From Ignavibacteria bacterium (GTDB lineage Bacteria; Bacteroidota; Ignavibacteria; SZUA-365), in assembly GCA_016720835.1 (NCBI GenBank), contig JADKJW010000014.1:70526-134525 (forward strand): DNA of 64,000 nucleotides. The letters run 5' to 3'. The notes under the pieces are model-generated. The model saw nothing but the letters and a program-made list of their open reading frames with translations, was not told where the DNA came from and made no database searches. A program made the position numbers and the translations under genes. Below are positions 26,280 through 36,900 of the stretch, one piece after another; within the stretch, counting starts at the first letter, position 1; each line of letters begins with the position of its first letter.

Positions 26280-29200
26280 TCATCTCATGCGTGTCATCAC
26301 GCTGCTCGTCACCGCACCGTCGACCGTCAACCGACAGATGTACTGGCCGCTTTCGAGGCTGCCGGCATCGAAAGCGACGGTGTAACTTCCCGCCTCCTGA
26401 CGCGCATCGACGAGGCGCGCAACCTCCCGTCCAAGCAGGGAGTGCACGGACAGCGTCACGGCGCCTCCGGCGGGCAGCGCATAGGAAATCGCCGTCATCG
26501 ATGAGAAGGGATTCGGATAATTCTGGCTGAGACTGATGCGGTCCGGCATCCGCAATGCGACATGGAGAACGCTTGAGAGGCTGGAGGACCCGTCCCTGTC
26601 GAACGTGCGCAGACGATAGTACACATCCGCGCCGACCGGAAGCGTCTCGTCGATGAATGCGTACGAGAGGTCCTTGTCCGACGATCCGGCAGCAGCCACG
26701 GAACCGAGCACCGTCCATGGTCCGGTGGCGCGAGCGGCTCTCTCGACATCGAAGCGCAGGCTGTTGAGTTCGCTCGCGGTTTTCCACGCGAGCGCGACGC
26801 GGTTGCCTCTGTGCGACGCCGTGAAGGCCATAAGTTCGACGGGCAGCGGATTGGTGTTGTCGCTCAACGCGAATTCTGAGACCGTGGTCAAGCCGGAGAG
26901 CGTCACGGTTTTTGCCGATGTATTGAGAGACGCATTCTGGTAATGCGTCCACACCCCTCCTGCGCGCTTGGCGATGCGTGTTGAATTCTCCGTGGATATC
27001 GAACCAAGGATTGCGGGCGTGTAATGCAGCGTCACGGAGTAGGTGTACCCGCTCCCGCCCGTCGCGGTGACGTACCAATAGGCGTTGCTGTACGCGCCGG
27101 TCAGAGGACTCGGCGGATTCACGCCGCTGTAGTACCGGAGCGACAGTGTTGAAGGCACCGTACCCGTTGCCGCCCAGTCGACGGTCATGACCGTCCGTCC
27201 GAGGTAGGTGAAGGCGCTCGTTCCACCTGATACGGGCGTCAGGACGAGTGTCGGCGGATTCGACGTCGGCGTGAATTCGTCCGCGCCGATATCCGTCGGG
27301 ATTCCCGGATTCGCCGCCCGTATGCCGTTTGCATCGTGATCGTCGGTGATGGAGCCGGTCTCCGCTCCGGCAATCCCCTTGCCGTTCACCGCCCAGGCCT
27401 CTTCGTTGTTGCCGACGATGGTCAGCGTTCCGTTGCCCGCGTTCGTGAAAAGCGAGGACACCGGCAGTTGCGCGCTTGTCGCCGCGTGGCTGAATCCGTC
27501 GCTCGCCGAATACGAGCGCCATGCCGGGAAATCGCAGTTGGCGCCTTCCCAGACAGCCGTCGTGGATGCGGCGACCACGACCAGCGCGTTGTAGTCCGAC
27601 GTCAGCGCAGCGCTTCCGTCGGCGATCGCGATGGCGGCGTGTGCTCCCGTTCCTCCGGAACGCGCGTTGTAGAAAATATTGTTGCGGAGATTGTCGATGG
27701 ACGCATCGCTCTTCCGGTACGCGGATGTGGCCGTGGCGCCGACCGCGCTTCCCTGCACGAGGAGAGAGTTGAAGTACACGTTGACCGTGTTGCCGGGAGC
27801 GGTCTGGTTGTCGATCGGCTGCCACGCAATGCCGTTGCTTGCGCCGGTGCCGAGTGTGATCATGTTGTTCGCGAGCGTATAGACGGGCGTGGCAGATGCC
27901 GCTCCGCGACAGAGGATGCCTGCGTTGCCCGCGGTGCTGGCTGATGCCGACGTGCCGCCCACATTCCAGATCGTGTTTTGTGTCGCACTCATGACGCCCG
28001 AGCCCGCCAGCGCAATGCCGGCGAATTCCCCGGTGGATCCTCCCGTCTGGCGCACATTGGCGATGGCATTGTGGCCGACCGATGCGTCACCGCTCAGGCA
28101 GGAGATCGCAGTCACGGTGCCGCTGCTCCAACTCTGCACGCTGTCGGCAGCCGATGATCCGCCAACGGTGTTGTCGAAAACCGTGGTGGACCCACCGCTG
28201 GTGCGTATCCCGATGAATGCAGCGGTATCGCGTATCGACCATCGGGTGATGATGTTGCCGGAGATGGTGGAGGTCGACGCCGCCGTATTGGCGAGGTCAA
28301 TCCCGATGACCGGTCCGGTGCCGCTGTGCGCCCACATCCCGCCGCCGCAATTCGCCGCGGTTCCGCCGATCATGTTGTTCATGATGCTGTGCCCTTCGCC
28401 CTGGAGGAGAGACACCACAGTCTGCGAGCCTGAGGCAGGTGATCCAAGCGATCGATAGAAGCTGTTGCCGGTCACATTCCAACCCGAGTCGGCGGCGGCT
28501 GCGTCGATGCCGCTGTTCGTCCAGTTGCTGATGCTGTTCGACAGGATCGTGATGGACGCGTTTGCCGACGAGTTCGAGCTGATGGCATTCGCGGGAGAGC
28601 CGGAATTGTCAGCGGTCGCATCGTGAATCACATTCGCGGCGATGAGAATGGCGCTGCTGGCCGCGCCACCTCCGATGTTGACCGCGCCGGATCCGATGGA
28701 GGTGCCGTTGTTCTCGATGATGCAATTGATCAGCGAATCGTTCATCGCTCCATTCATGAATGCGATGGTCGGACCGGTACTCTCCGGACTTGCGCTTGAA
28801 TTGCGGAACGTCAGCAGATTGGAAGCGGTGCCGTTGATGGAAACCCGTTTGGCGCCGTTGATTCTGATCATCGGGGTGTTCGGAGCCACACTCAACCCTC
28901 TGACCGTGCGCGCGACGGCGTCCGGGACAATGCGCAGCGAGTATCCGCCCGCGCCCTGTTCCGGCCACGGGTCGAGTCCGTATGTCCCCGGTTCCGTAAT
29001 GTCGCTGCTGATCACCGCAGTGAGGTCGCCAGCGAGCACGCTTGTCTTCAAGGCCTGGAACAAGCCGCCGGACCCGGTCAGCGTCGTGTAGACCTGTCCC
29101 GAGCCGACTGCAAAGGTGCCGCTGATCGTCGTGCAGATGACGAAGCGGTGAATGACGGCCGTATCTCCGATCGGGAATGCCGCGGCGGACAGGGCGACAT

Positions 29201-32200
29201 GCGCCGGCAGCGCGGCAAACACGCCGTGATCGGATCCGACGTTGGGCGAGGTGGCCAGATCCTCGGCAACGAGGAAGTACATGATGGTGTCGCCCAGCGC
29301 CATGGATCCTCCGTGCAGGATCGATGCATCCAGCGTGAAGCTGAACGGCGAAGCGCCTCCCGTGCTCTCCACCCATTTCCATCCATTGTCCGCGCTGGTA
29401 TTCCCGTTGACCGCGTTGAGATCGTGCAGCTTCTTGTAATACAGGCGCGGCTTGTATGCGGTTCCATTCACTCCGCTCACATCGGTCATCACCACGTCGG
29501 CAAGGGTTCTATTCCCCGTGGATGCGGTATTCGACCACGGCGTATACGCGAACACCGGCGGCGAAAAATCACCCGATGCCTCGTACGCGCCGATGGTGGG
29601 CGTCGTGATGCTGCGCGTGGTGCCGGTGAAATCATCCGACACCGCTGCGATCGGCGTCGCTGCCGCCTGGACCGGCGAACCGCTCAGCGGAGAGAGATTG
29701 CTGCCCGAATTGAATTGCGGATTCGCGGAGATCGAGTTCGCGTCCTGCGATGTCGCTGTCCGCCATCCGGCGAGTGTCGAGATATCGCCGCCGAAATACC
29801 CCAGCACGCCGTAGGAACCATTGGGATAGTAGTCGTTGTAGTTGATGGCCGTAAAGACGGTGCCGCTCGCAACGTAGATGGAATACGCCTTCGTCCCCGT
29901 CACTCCCGACTGTCCGTTCGCGAAGATGTTATTGCGGATGTTCAACCCGGGGATGGGATTCGTGATCATGAGCGCGGAGGAACCGCACGGAGCCGTGAAC
30001 GTGAACGCGCCGGTGAGCGCGACGCTGTTGTAGTAGATCATGTGTCCGGTACCGCCCGCGATGCGGATGCCGATGGGATTGTCGACGGCGCTGATGGTGT
30101 ATCCGGTGGTGTACACATCATAGATCGCGTTGTTCGCGAGAAGGATGTTCATCGTCCCGCTGTTCGTCCCGGCGATGTTGATGCCGTAGGCGCCGTATCC
30201 GCCCGAATTCGTATTGCGAATTGCCGAAATGGCGTTGCGGGTGACGACCGCATCGGACACATCATTGCCCAGCGTGATGCCCGAATTGGAGAACAGGAAG
30301 GTGGAGATGATGTTGAAAATGGTGTTCCGTGAGACCGTCGGCGCGGCTGCGCCGCTGATGTCGACGCCTCGGTAGGTGATGTACTCCGATGCGGTTGTCG
30401 AGCCGATGGTGTTGCCGGTGACGGACAGGCCGGTGATGGGAAGGAGTTCCGTCCCGCGCGCGTAAATCGCCGTGAGTGCCTTGCTGAAGACGTTGTTCTG
30501 AATGGTCACATCGGCGTGTGCCTCGCCCGCGCCGATGTATGACATCCCGGTACCGCCCGCATAGACTCCATAGGTGTGCGTGCCCGAATTGCTCCCCGCG
30601 GAAATCCTGCAGTTCTTGATCACCGTCCCGATGGTCCCGGCAGTCGCACCGAGACTCACCAGACGGATCGAGGCCGTGCTGTCCGCGCCGGAGGTATTCG
30701 ATATCGTCAAATCGCGCGTGGTGCCCGAAGTGGTGTTCGAGCCATCGAACACGATGTACTTCGACGCTTCCAGGCTGAACAGACTGCTGGCACATGCTCC
30801 GGATACGACCGGTGTGGCGCCTGTCGCGGGTTTGATCGTGAGCGTGTTCGTCGGGCTGCTGCCCGGATTGGAAGCGAATGTGATCGGGAACGTCTCGCCG
30901 CCTCCGTAGGCGGCATCGGTCAGCAGAAATGTCGTCGGACCGCTGATGATCTTGATGTTGTAATCATTCACAGCCTCCGTGATCGTCCCGTAGTTTTTTC
31001 CGGCGCCGACGGTGAATGTGCCGCTGATCGTGGGCAGAATCGCGTAGCGGTTGATGCTCGCCGTATCGCCCAGGGGAAATGCGGCGGAGGTCAACGTCAC
31101 ATGCGCAGGCCTCGCTGCGAACGTCCCCGCATCCAACCCGACATTGGGTGTCGAAGCGCGGTCCTCCGCCACGACGACGTACATGAGCGTGTCGCCAGTC
31201 GATGCCGAGCCTCCGTACAGGATCGAGGTATTGATGGTGAATGAGAACGGCGACGAACTGTTTGTCGCGGCGGTGTATTTCCACCCGTGATTGGCGCTGG
31301 TATTGCCGGCATAGGTGTTGGGATCATGCAGCTTCTTGTAGTAGATCCTCGGCTTGTAGGACGTCGTGACGTTGACACCGCTGACATCAGTGATCACCAC
31401 GCCCGTCAGGTTGCGATTTCCCGTCGACGCGGTGTTGAGCAATGGCGTGTAGGCGAAGCTGGGCGGCGTTGCGTCGGTGCGGATGAAATTGCCTTCGTCC
31501 GCGCCCACATCCGGTTTCGTGCCCGTTCCGGTATATCCTGTTTCATACTTGCGCGGCTGTCCGTCGATATCGTCAGGGACGGCGATCGGCGAGGTGATGC
31601 GCACGCCTCCGCTCTCGCACTGCGTCGATGTGCTGGTGCTCAGATGCAGATTGTACGGCGTCGTCGTGGTATTGACGAATGGAGGGAACTCGGAGAAGGA
31701 CGCGTTGTCGCGGGGCGATACCCGCGTCTGAAAATCGCCGATGAGGGCGTCGTTGTCGGATCCGTCGGAATAATACACGTAGCAGTTCGCATCCGTGGTG
31801 ACGTAGAAGTTGTTGTTGTTCGACGCGGCATTGTACGTGCCGAGGTTTGATGTGCTCCTCCGGTATGCGACAGTCTGACCGAACGACCCCGGCGCTGCAA
31901 CGTTGATCAGATTATTGTTGCGCAAATCCACGGTGGCGGTTTCCACCGCATACAAGGCGGAGCTTGCGAAATCCGAATTCGAGCTCGCACCGTCCAGGTA
32001 GACGGAATTGTAGAATACATAGATGTTGTTGCCCCCCGCAATGGAGATGCCGGTCATGGTCGGATTTGCGCCGCCGGCGTCAGGGGTCGAAAGTCCGTGA
32101 ATGAAATTATTGAGAATGTAGACGGTGGTGCCCGTCCCGATGAAAATACCGTGCACCGAAGCGGTGGACAGGGTCGTGCTGGTGAGACCGTAAATATGCG

Positions 32201-33788
32201 AGTGAGATATCCGGATCTCGCTCCCCTGCTGATTGTAGATTCCGTAGATGGCGCCTCCCGCCGACGTGAACCCGGAGAGGGTGTCCCGCCGGAACGTCTT
32301 GACGGACCCCGTGCCGGTGCTGCTGTAAAAACCATAGATGATGCCGGTGCCCGCGGTGCGGAGACGCGAGATCCTATTGCTGTCGAGCGATTCCGACGTC
32401 GTGGATGAATTGCTCTGAAATCCGTAGATGGCGCCGGGACTGCTCGTGTGCGTCAGTTGATTCGAGTCGATCACATTCCGCGCAAAGCGGATGTTGCCCG
32501 TGCCTCCGATGGTGGCACAGTACATGTGCCCCGCTGCGCCGGTCTTCTGATTCCCGGTGATGCTGTTCAACTCGATGTTCAACGACGCCGGCGATCCCCC
32601 GACGATCCCGTAGAAGCTGCTCGCGGACGTTGTTCCGGACATCGTATTGTCGCTCACCATGTTGCCGGTGATGTACATCTGCGAGGCGGTGGAGGAATTG
32701 TAGATGCCGTAGAATGCGCCGGAAGTAGCCGTGGTGAAGGTGCAGTTGCGGATTTCGTTGTGATGGATGGACGCGATATTCGTCGTTCCTCCGCTGCCCG
32801 CCGCGTTCGATATCCCGTATACGCTCGATCCCGAGGCGTTGCTCGCCAGCATGATGACATTGCCATACACCTCGAGCGACGCCGCCGCGGAAACCTCGAG
32901 CAGAATGCCGGTGAGGACGTTGCTCGTCCCCGTTCCGCCGGAAATGAGATTGTTCGCGATCTTCTGCCTGTTCTGATACTTGGTGGAAATACCGTAGGAG
33001 GCCACGCCGACACCGCCGAAATTGGTGATCCTGTTCCCCCCGGCAACACCGATCTGATTATTATCATCGAACAAGGTATACGGGCTCGCGGTGTGATTGT
33101 AGCCTTTGACCAGAATGCCGAGATAAACATTCGACAGGGTATCGGCATAAAACTGGTTGTTTGAATTCGTTCCCCAGGTGCTCGTGGGTGTCACGACGGC
33201 GGAGGTGTCGGTTTCAGCGCAATAGATGCCGATGGTGGTGGTATGCGCCTTGTTCAGTGAGATCGCGCAGTTTTTTATCGTGATATTCTGGCATCCGTTG
33301 TTTCCTCTCCTGAACAGGGCGAAACCGAATTCTGGCCGTGTGGTGGCAGTCGTGTGGTTCGAACTGTCCTGAATCGAAATCCCGTCGAAGGTGATTCCGT
33401 CTCCTCCCACGATTGCAATGACCGCGTCGCGCGTCCCGAGCCCGGTCGCCGCGGTGATGCGCGGATTCGGTCCCGAACCGCTCTTCTGAAAAACGACGGG
33501 CTTCGAAACGCTCATCGAGGTATCCCTGATGTACCCGGCGCTCCTCGCGGTGAAGGTCTCCAGATGCCCGGCAGGAATGTTGAAGGTCACCCCACCGCTC
33601 CCGACACCTTTTGCGTTGATGTCCGCTATGGCACTTTGCACCGTCGTATAGGTCTGTCCGGCGCCAATCGTATGTGTCCCGGTCAGCGGCTGAGAATTCG
33701 CCTTCAGGCACACGATGGCGATGGCCATCGCGAGTAGCATTCCATGGAAAATGAAATTTTTTCCGCGTCGTCCAGTATCGCTTGTCAT
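26280..33788 (-). CDS. Giant T9SS-secreted parallel beta-helix surface protein
   Basis: A 2502-residue exported protein, the largest intact gene here. The ATG at 33788 is preceded by CGGAG at 7 bases and leads into a signal sequence (IFHGMLLAMAIAIVCLKANS). Most of the protein is built of short repeats with SGITLGN, NIRNNIF and SNNAISNNTIS-like turns, typical of right-handed parallel beta-helices. These blocks start with segments such as AGQTYTTVQSAIADINA and GKNYGTITEAVNDYNI. Two near-identical linker modules, each about 160 residues, separate the helices. An FN3-like domain (VELMAFTASHRGNRVALAWK) precedes the T9SS sorting domain (SQNYPNPFSSMT ... LLGREVARLVDA ... LESGQYICRL). Glycan binding or degradation is possible for beta-helices, but no catalytic residues could be identified. 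Confidence 0.85.
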   Translation of the reverse strand: MTSDTGRRGKNFIFHGMLLAMAIAIVCLKANSQPLTGTHTIGAGQTYTTVQSAIADINAKGVGSGGVTFNIPAGHLETFTARSAGYIRDTSMSVSKPVVFQKSGSGPNPRITAATGLGTRDAVIAIVGGDGITFDGISIQDSSNHTTATTRPEFGFALFRRGNNGCQNITIKNCAISLNKAHTTTIGIYCAETDTSAVVTPTSTWGTNSNNQFYADTLSNVYLGILVKGYNHTASPYTLFDDNNQIGVAGGNRITNFGGVGVASYGISTKYQNRQKIANNLISGGTGTSNVLTGILLEVSAAASLEVYGNVIMLASNASGSSVYGISNAAGSGGTTNIASIHHNEIRNCTFTTATSGAFYGIYNSSTASQMYITGNMVSDNTMSGTTSASSFYGIVGGSPASLNIELNSITGNQKTGAAGHMYCATIGGTGNIRFARNVIDSNQLTHTSSPGAIYGFQSNSSTTSESLDSNRISRLRTAGTGIIYGFYSSTGTGSVKTFRRDTLSGFTSAGGAIYGIYNQQGSEIRISHSHIYGLTSTTLSTASVHGIFIGTGTTVYILNNFIHGLSTPDAGGANPTMTGISIAGGNNIYVFYNSVYLDGASSNSDFASSALYAVETATVDLRNNNLINVAAPGSFGQTVAYRRSTSNLGTYNAASNNNNFYVTTDANCYVYYSDGSDNDALIGDFQTRVSPRDNASFSEFPPFVNTTTTPYNLHLSTSTSTQCESGGVRITSPIAVPDDIDGQPRKYETGYTGTGTKPDVGADEGNFIRTDATPPSFAYTPLLNTASTGNRNLTGVVITDVSGVNVTTSYKPRIYYKKLHDPNTYAGNTSANHGWKYTAATNSSSPFSFTINTSILYGGSASTGDTLMYVVVAEDRASTPNVGLDAGTFAARPAHVTLTSAAFPLGDTASINRYAILPTISGTFTVGAGKNYGTITEAVNDYNIKIISGPTTFLLTDAAYGGGETFPITFASNPGSSPTNTLTIKPATGATPVVSGACASSLFSLEASKYIVFDGSNTTSGTTRDLTISNTSGADSTASIRLVSLGATAGTIGTVIKNCRISAGSNSGTHTYGVYAGGTGMSYIGAGEAHADVTIQNNVFSKALTAIYARGTELLPITGLSVTGNTIGSTTASEYITYRGVDISGAAAPTVSRNTIFNIISTFLFSNSGITLGNDVSDAVVTRNAISAIRNTNSGGYGAYGINIAGTNSGTMNILLANNAIYDVYTTGYTISAVDNPIGIRIAGGTGHMIYYNSVALTGAFTFTAPCGSSALMITNPIPGLNIRNNIFANGQSGVTGTKAYSIYVASGTVFTAINYNDYYPNGSYGVLGYFGGDISTLAGWRTATSQDANSISANPQFNSGSNLSPLSGSPVQAAATPIAAVSDDFTGTTRSITTPTIGAYEASGDFSPPVFAYTPWSNTASTGNRTLADVVMTDVSGVNGTAYKPRLYYKKLHDLNAVNGNTSADNGWKWVESTGGASPFSFTLDASILHGGSMALGDTIMYFLVAEDLATSPNVGSDHGVFAALPAHVALSAAAFPIGDTAVIHRFVICTTISGTFAVGSGQVYTTLTGSGGLFQALKTSVLAGDLTAVISSDITEPGTYGLDPWPEQGAGGYSLRIVPDAVARTVRGLSVAPNTPMIRINGAKRVSINGTASNLLTFRNSSASPESTGPTIAFMNGAMNDSLINCIIENNGTSIGSGAVNIGGGAASSAILIAANVIHDATADNSGSPANAISSNSSANASITILSNSISNWTNSGIDAAAADSGWNVTGNSFYRSLGSPASGSQTVVSLLQGEGHSIMNNMIGGTAANCGGGMWAHSGTGPVIGIDLANTAASTSTISGNIITRWSIRDTAAFIGIRTSGGSTTVFDNTVGGSSAADSVQSWSSGTVTAISCLSGDASVGHNAIANVRQTGGSTGEFAGIALAGSGVMSATQNTIWNVGGTSASASTAGNAGILCRGAASATPVYTLANNMITLGTGASNGIAWQPIDNQTAPGNTVNVYFNSLLVQGSAVGATATSAYRKSDASIDNLRNNIFYNARSGGTGAHAAIAIADGSAALTSDYNALVVVAASTTAVWEGANCDFPAWRSYSASDGFSHAATSAQLPVSSLFTNAGNGTLTIVGNNEEAWAVNGKGIAGAETGSITDDHDANGIRAANPGIPTDIGADEFTPTSNPPTLVLTPVSGGTSAFTYLGRTVMTVDWAATGTVPSTLSLRYYSGVNPPSPLTGAYSNAYWYVTATGGSGYTYSVTLHYTPAILGSISTENSTRIAKRAGGVWTHYQNASLNTSAKTVTLSGLTTVSEFALSDNTNPLPVELMAFTASHRGNRVALAWKTASELNSLRFDVERAARATGPWTVLGSVAAAGSSDKDLSYAFIDETLPVGADVYYRLRTFDRDGSSSLSSVLHVALRMPDRISLSQNYPNPFSSMTAISYALPAGGAVTLSVHSLLGREVARLVDARQEAGSYTVAFDAGSLESGQYICRLTVDGAVTSSVMTRMR
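29085..31475 (-). repeat. Internal duplication of a ~160-residue module inside the giant protein
   Basis: Two copies, about 31475-31000 and 29570-29085, encode the same module at residues ~771-930 and ~1406-1570. Both begin with FAYTPxxNTASTGNR, share ITDVSGVN or MTDVSGVN, YYKKLHD, NTSAxxGWK, SPFSFT and PAHV, and end with TISGTF. At the protein level they are clearly homologous; they differ at many positions, so the duplication is not recent. Confidence 0.8.
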
Positions 33789-33907
33789 ATTTGCACTCCG
33801 GTTGCCCGTTTTGATTGGCAATTCCATGATTACCTGGTAAATCGGTGAAATTAATGCAATTCCCGTGCCGATTTGCCGAATTACCGTATTTTACAGTGAA
33901 AGCGTGC

Positions 33908-33936
33908 TTGACATTACACTGAGGTTCGGATATTTT
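33908..33936 (+). promoter_or_regulatory. Sigma-70-like promoter of the propeller sensor gene
   Basis: TTGACA (33908-33913), a 17-base spacer and TATTTT (33931-33936), about 55 bases before the ATG at 33991. It lies in the AT-rich divergent spacer shared with the giant beta-helix gene. Confidence 0.5.
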
Positions 33937-33990
33937 CTTCATGATGCATTCGAGCAATGCAGAATCGCAGCACTCCCCTGTGGAACAACC

Positions 33991-36900
33991 ATGAAGCATG
34001 ACCAGATTACGTCGTTCGCCGGCGTCATTGTCGTATCCTCGCTTATACTGCAAGGATGCCTCTTCCCGAAACGCGATGTGCCTTTTCCGGCAGATGCGGA
34101 TGGAACCGGTTCTGCTGAACGAGGATCATTCTCCTGGGGAACACAGGGGACAGTGACGTGGGATATTCCCGATCCGCGGGGCGTCGCAGTTCCGACTCCT
34201 GTTCCGCTCGCATGGACTCCGCTCGCGTCCGCACGTGTCGACATGGCTGAGTACACGTCCTTCGAGGCGCCGATGAATGAAGAGAGCTTCATCATCGTCG
34301 ATGAACCTGCGACCGTGTGTGATTTCAATGCCGTGCCGGTACAGACCGTGACGTTCTCGACATCGCTGCTCGGACTCGGGGCAACCACTCCGGGCGGGAG
34401 TCCGAAAATTTCAGATCTCGCGACACGCGGCGTGCTGCGGATCGACGGCGAGATGGGACTGCCCGGACCCGCGTGCAATTCCATCTTGCGCGACCGTCAC
34501 GACCGCCTCTGGGTCGCGACCGCGCACGGTCTCTGGATGGCAGACGGCGAAAGCGGCAGCACGTACAGCACCATGCAAGGCCTCGCGAGCAACGACATCA
34601 CCGCGCTCCTTGAAGACGGCGAAGGACGCATATGGGCGGGCACGCGTCACAGCGGCATCGACGTCATCGACCCGGCGACAGGCACCGTCAATCACGCGGA
34701 TACACGGCAGGGACTGCAGGATCAGCGCATCCTGGGCCTCGCGATCGACTCGCGGAGGCAGATATGGATGAGCACGCAGAGCGGGGTGTCCGTGCTCGAT
34801 CCAAGCAGGGGAAGGTTGAAGCACATCGGGCCGGGTCAGGGGTTGAGCGGCGTCTGGAGCGAACCCGGGACGACCATCGCGGAAGACGCAGGCGGAGCGA
34901 TGTGGATCGCGACGCCGAAAGGCATCGACGTCCTCTCTCCCGCGACCGGAACCCTCGCGCGGGTGCGACTGAAAAGCGGCGTCCCCATCGGACCCGCAAC
35001 GGCCGCCCTGCGCGCGATCGACGGCACGATGCTGGTCGGCGCGAGAGGGGGCGCCGATGTGTTCGATCCGTCGACGAAACGCGTGAAGCATGTCGGACCG
35101 GCACAGGGGCTCACACTTGCCGCGTCGTGCATCGGGCAGGACGGACGGGGGCGGCTGTGGTTCGGTACGGCGGGCGCGGGCGTCGTCGCGACGGATCCCG
35201 CCGAGATGCGCTTCACGGTGTACGGCACCCGCGAGGGACTGAGCGACAACCGCATCGCCTCGTTGGAATGCGACAGCACCGGCGCGGTGTGGATCGGGAC
35301 GCAGGAGCATTTTCTCTCTCTGCTCGATCCCGTCGGCAGGGGGCTGATGCATTTCGGCGCGCCGCACGGACTGCGCTTCGGCAGCGTCACGGGCATCGTG
35401 CCGGATACTTCCCGCACGATGCTGGTCGGAAGCACCGGACTCGGACTGGTGCTGGTGGACCGCATGAGCGGAACCGCAAGCACGGCCGCCGTGCCCGCCG
35501 TGCAGCTGCGGAGAGACCGCTCCGGCGACGTGTGGGCGGCCACGCGGAACGGCGTCGTCGTCATCGATCCGTCTCGGCAACTGGCGCGCATGCTCGACAT
35601 GCGGCACGGACTCGGCAGCGCCGACATCACCTGCACCATGCGGACGCGCGGCGGCGCGGTGTGGATCGGAAGCAACGGCGGCGGCGCGACGGTCACGGAT
35701 TCCGCGCTGTCCCACCCGAAGCGGCTGCGCGCGGGAAACGGCCTCGGCAGCGATGTGGTCACCGCCCTGCTGGAGGATGCGGGCGGCGCGATCTGGATCG
35801 GAACGAATGCCGGCGTGGACGTCTTCGATCCCGGCAGCGGGACGACCCGACACGCCGTCATCCGCGGCCTGCGCGATGATGCCGCGATCGCCGCGCTCTT
35901 CGAAGATTCTCACGGCCGCGTCTGGATCGGCTGCGACGGCGACGGCCTCGTCATTCTCGATCCGGCGAAAGGAACCTCACTGTGCCTGACCGGACGGAAC
36001 GGGCTGCCCGGCATGTTCGTCGCATCATTCGCGGAGCGGGGCGGGGATGTCTACTGCGGAACCTCCCACGGTCTCTGCGTCGTGACGCTGCGCGGGGACA
36101 ATCCTCCCGTGCTTCGGAATTACGGACGCGCGGAAGGATTCCCCAAATTCGCGTTCAACGCCCAGTCGGTTGCAATCGCGCCGGACGGCGCGCTCTGGTG
36201 GGGGGTCGGCGATCTCCTCACCCGCATGCCTCCGGATGCGGTCGCGGACGACCGCGCGCCCCTGACGCGCGTCACCGGAATTGAAATCATGGACCGGCGC
36301 GAAACCTTCGCCACGCAGCGCTGGCTGCGCGACGTGCTGGCACGCGTCAACGTGCAGGTGGATTTGCGGCGGAGCGCCGCTTCCCAGGGTGCGCCCGGCG
36401 CGAAGGACGACGGGATGCACGCGCGCGCCGGTATTGCGTGGAGCGGCATCGAGGGTCCGTACCAGCTCCCGAGGGATCTCGCGCTCCCGTGGGATCAGAA
36501 CCACGTGCGCATCAGTTTCACGGGTTCGCAGCTGACGCACCGGCACGGGACGCGATACCGTTTCATTCTCGAGGGCGCGGACGACAGCTGGAGCGCGATG
36601 ACGGACTCCCCGTTCGCGGACTTCCGAAATCTGTCCGGCGGTTCCTACGCCTTTCTCGTCAGCAGCCGGGGATTCGACGGCCGCTGGAGCGCGCCCGCCG
36701 TGTTCCGCTTCACCGTCGCTCCCCCCCCCTGGCGCACCTGGTGGGCGTTCCTCATCTACGCGGGACTCCTGTGCGGGTTCCTTATCCTGATGGCACGCAT
36801 GCAGAGAAGGCGCGTGCTGCGAAGAGAACTCGCGTTGGCGCGTTCGCGGGAAGCCGAGCTGCGTGAGACCATTCAGCGTGCGGAACACGCGCGCGAGGAA

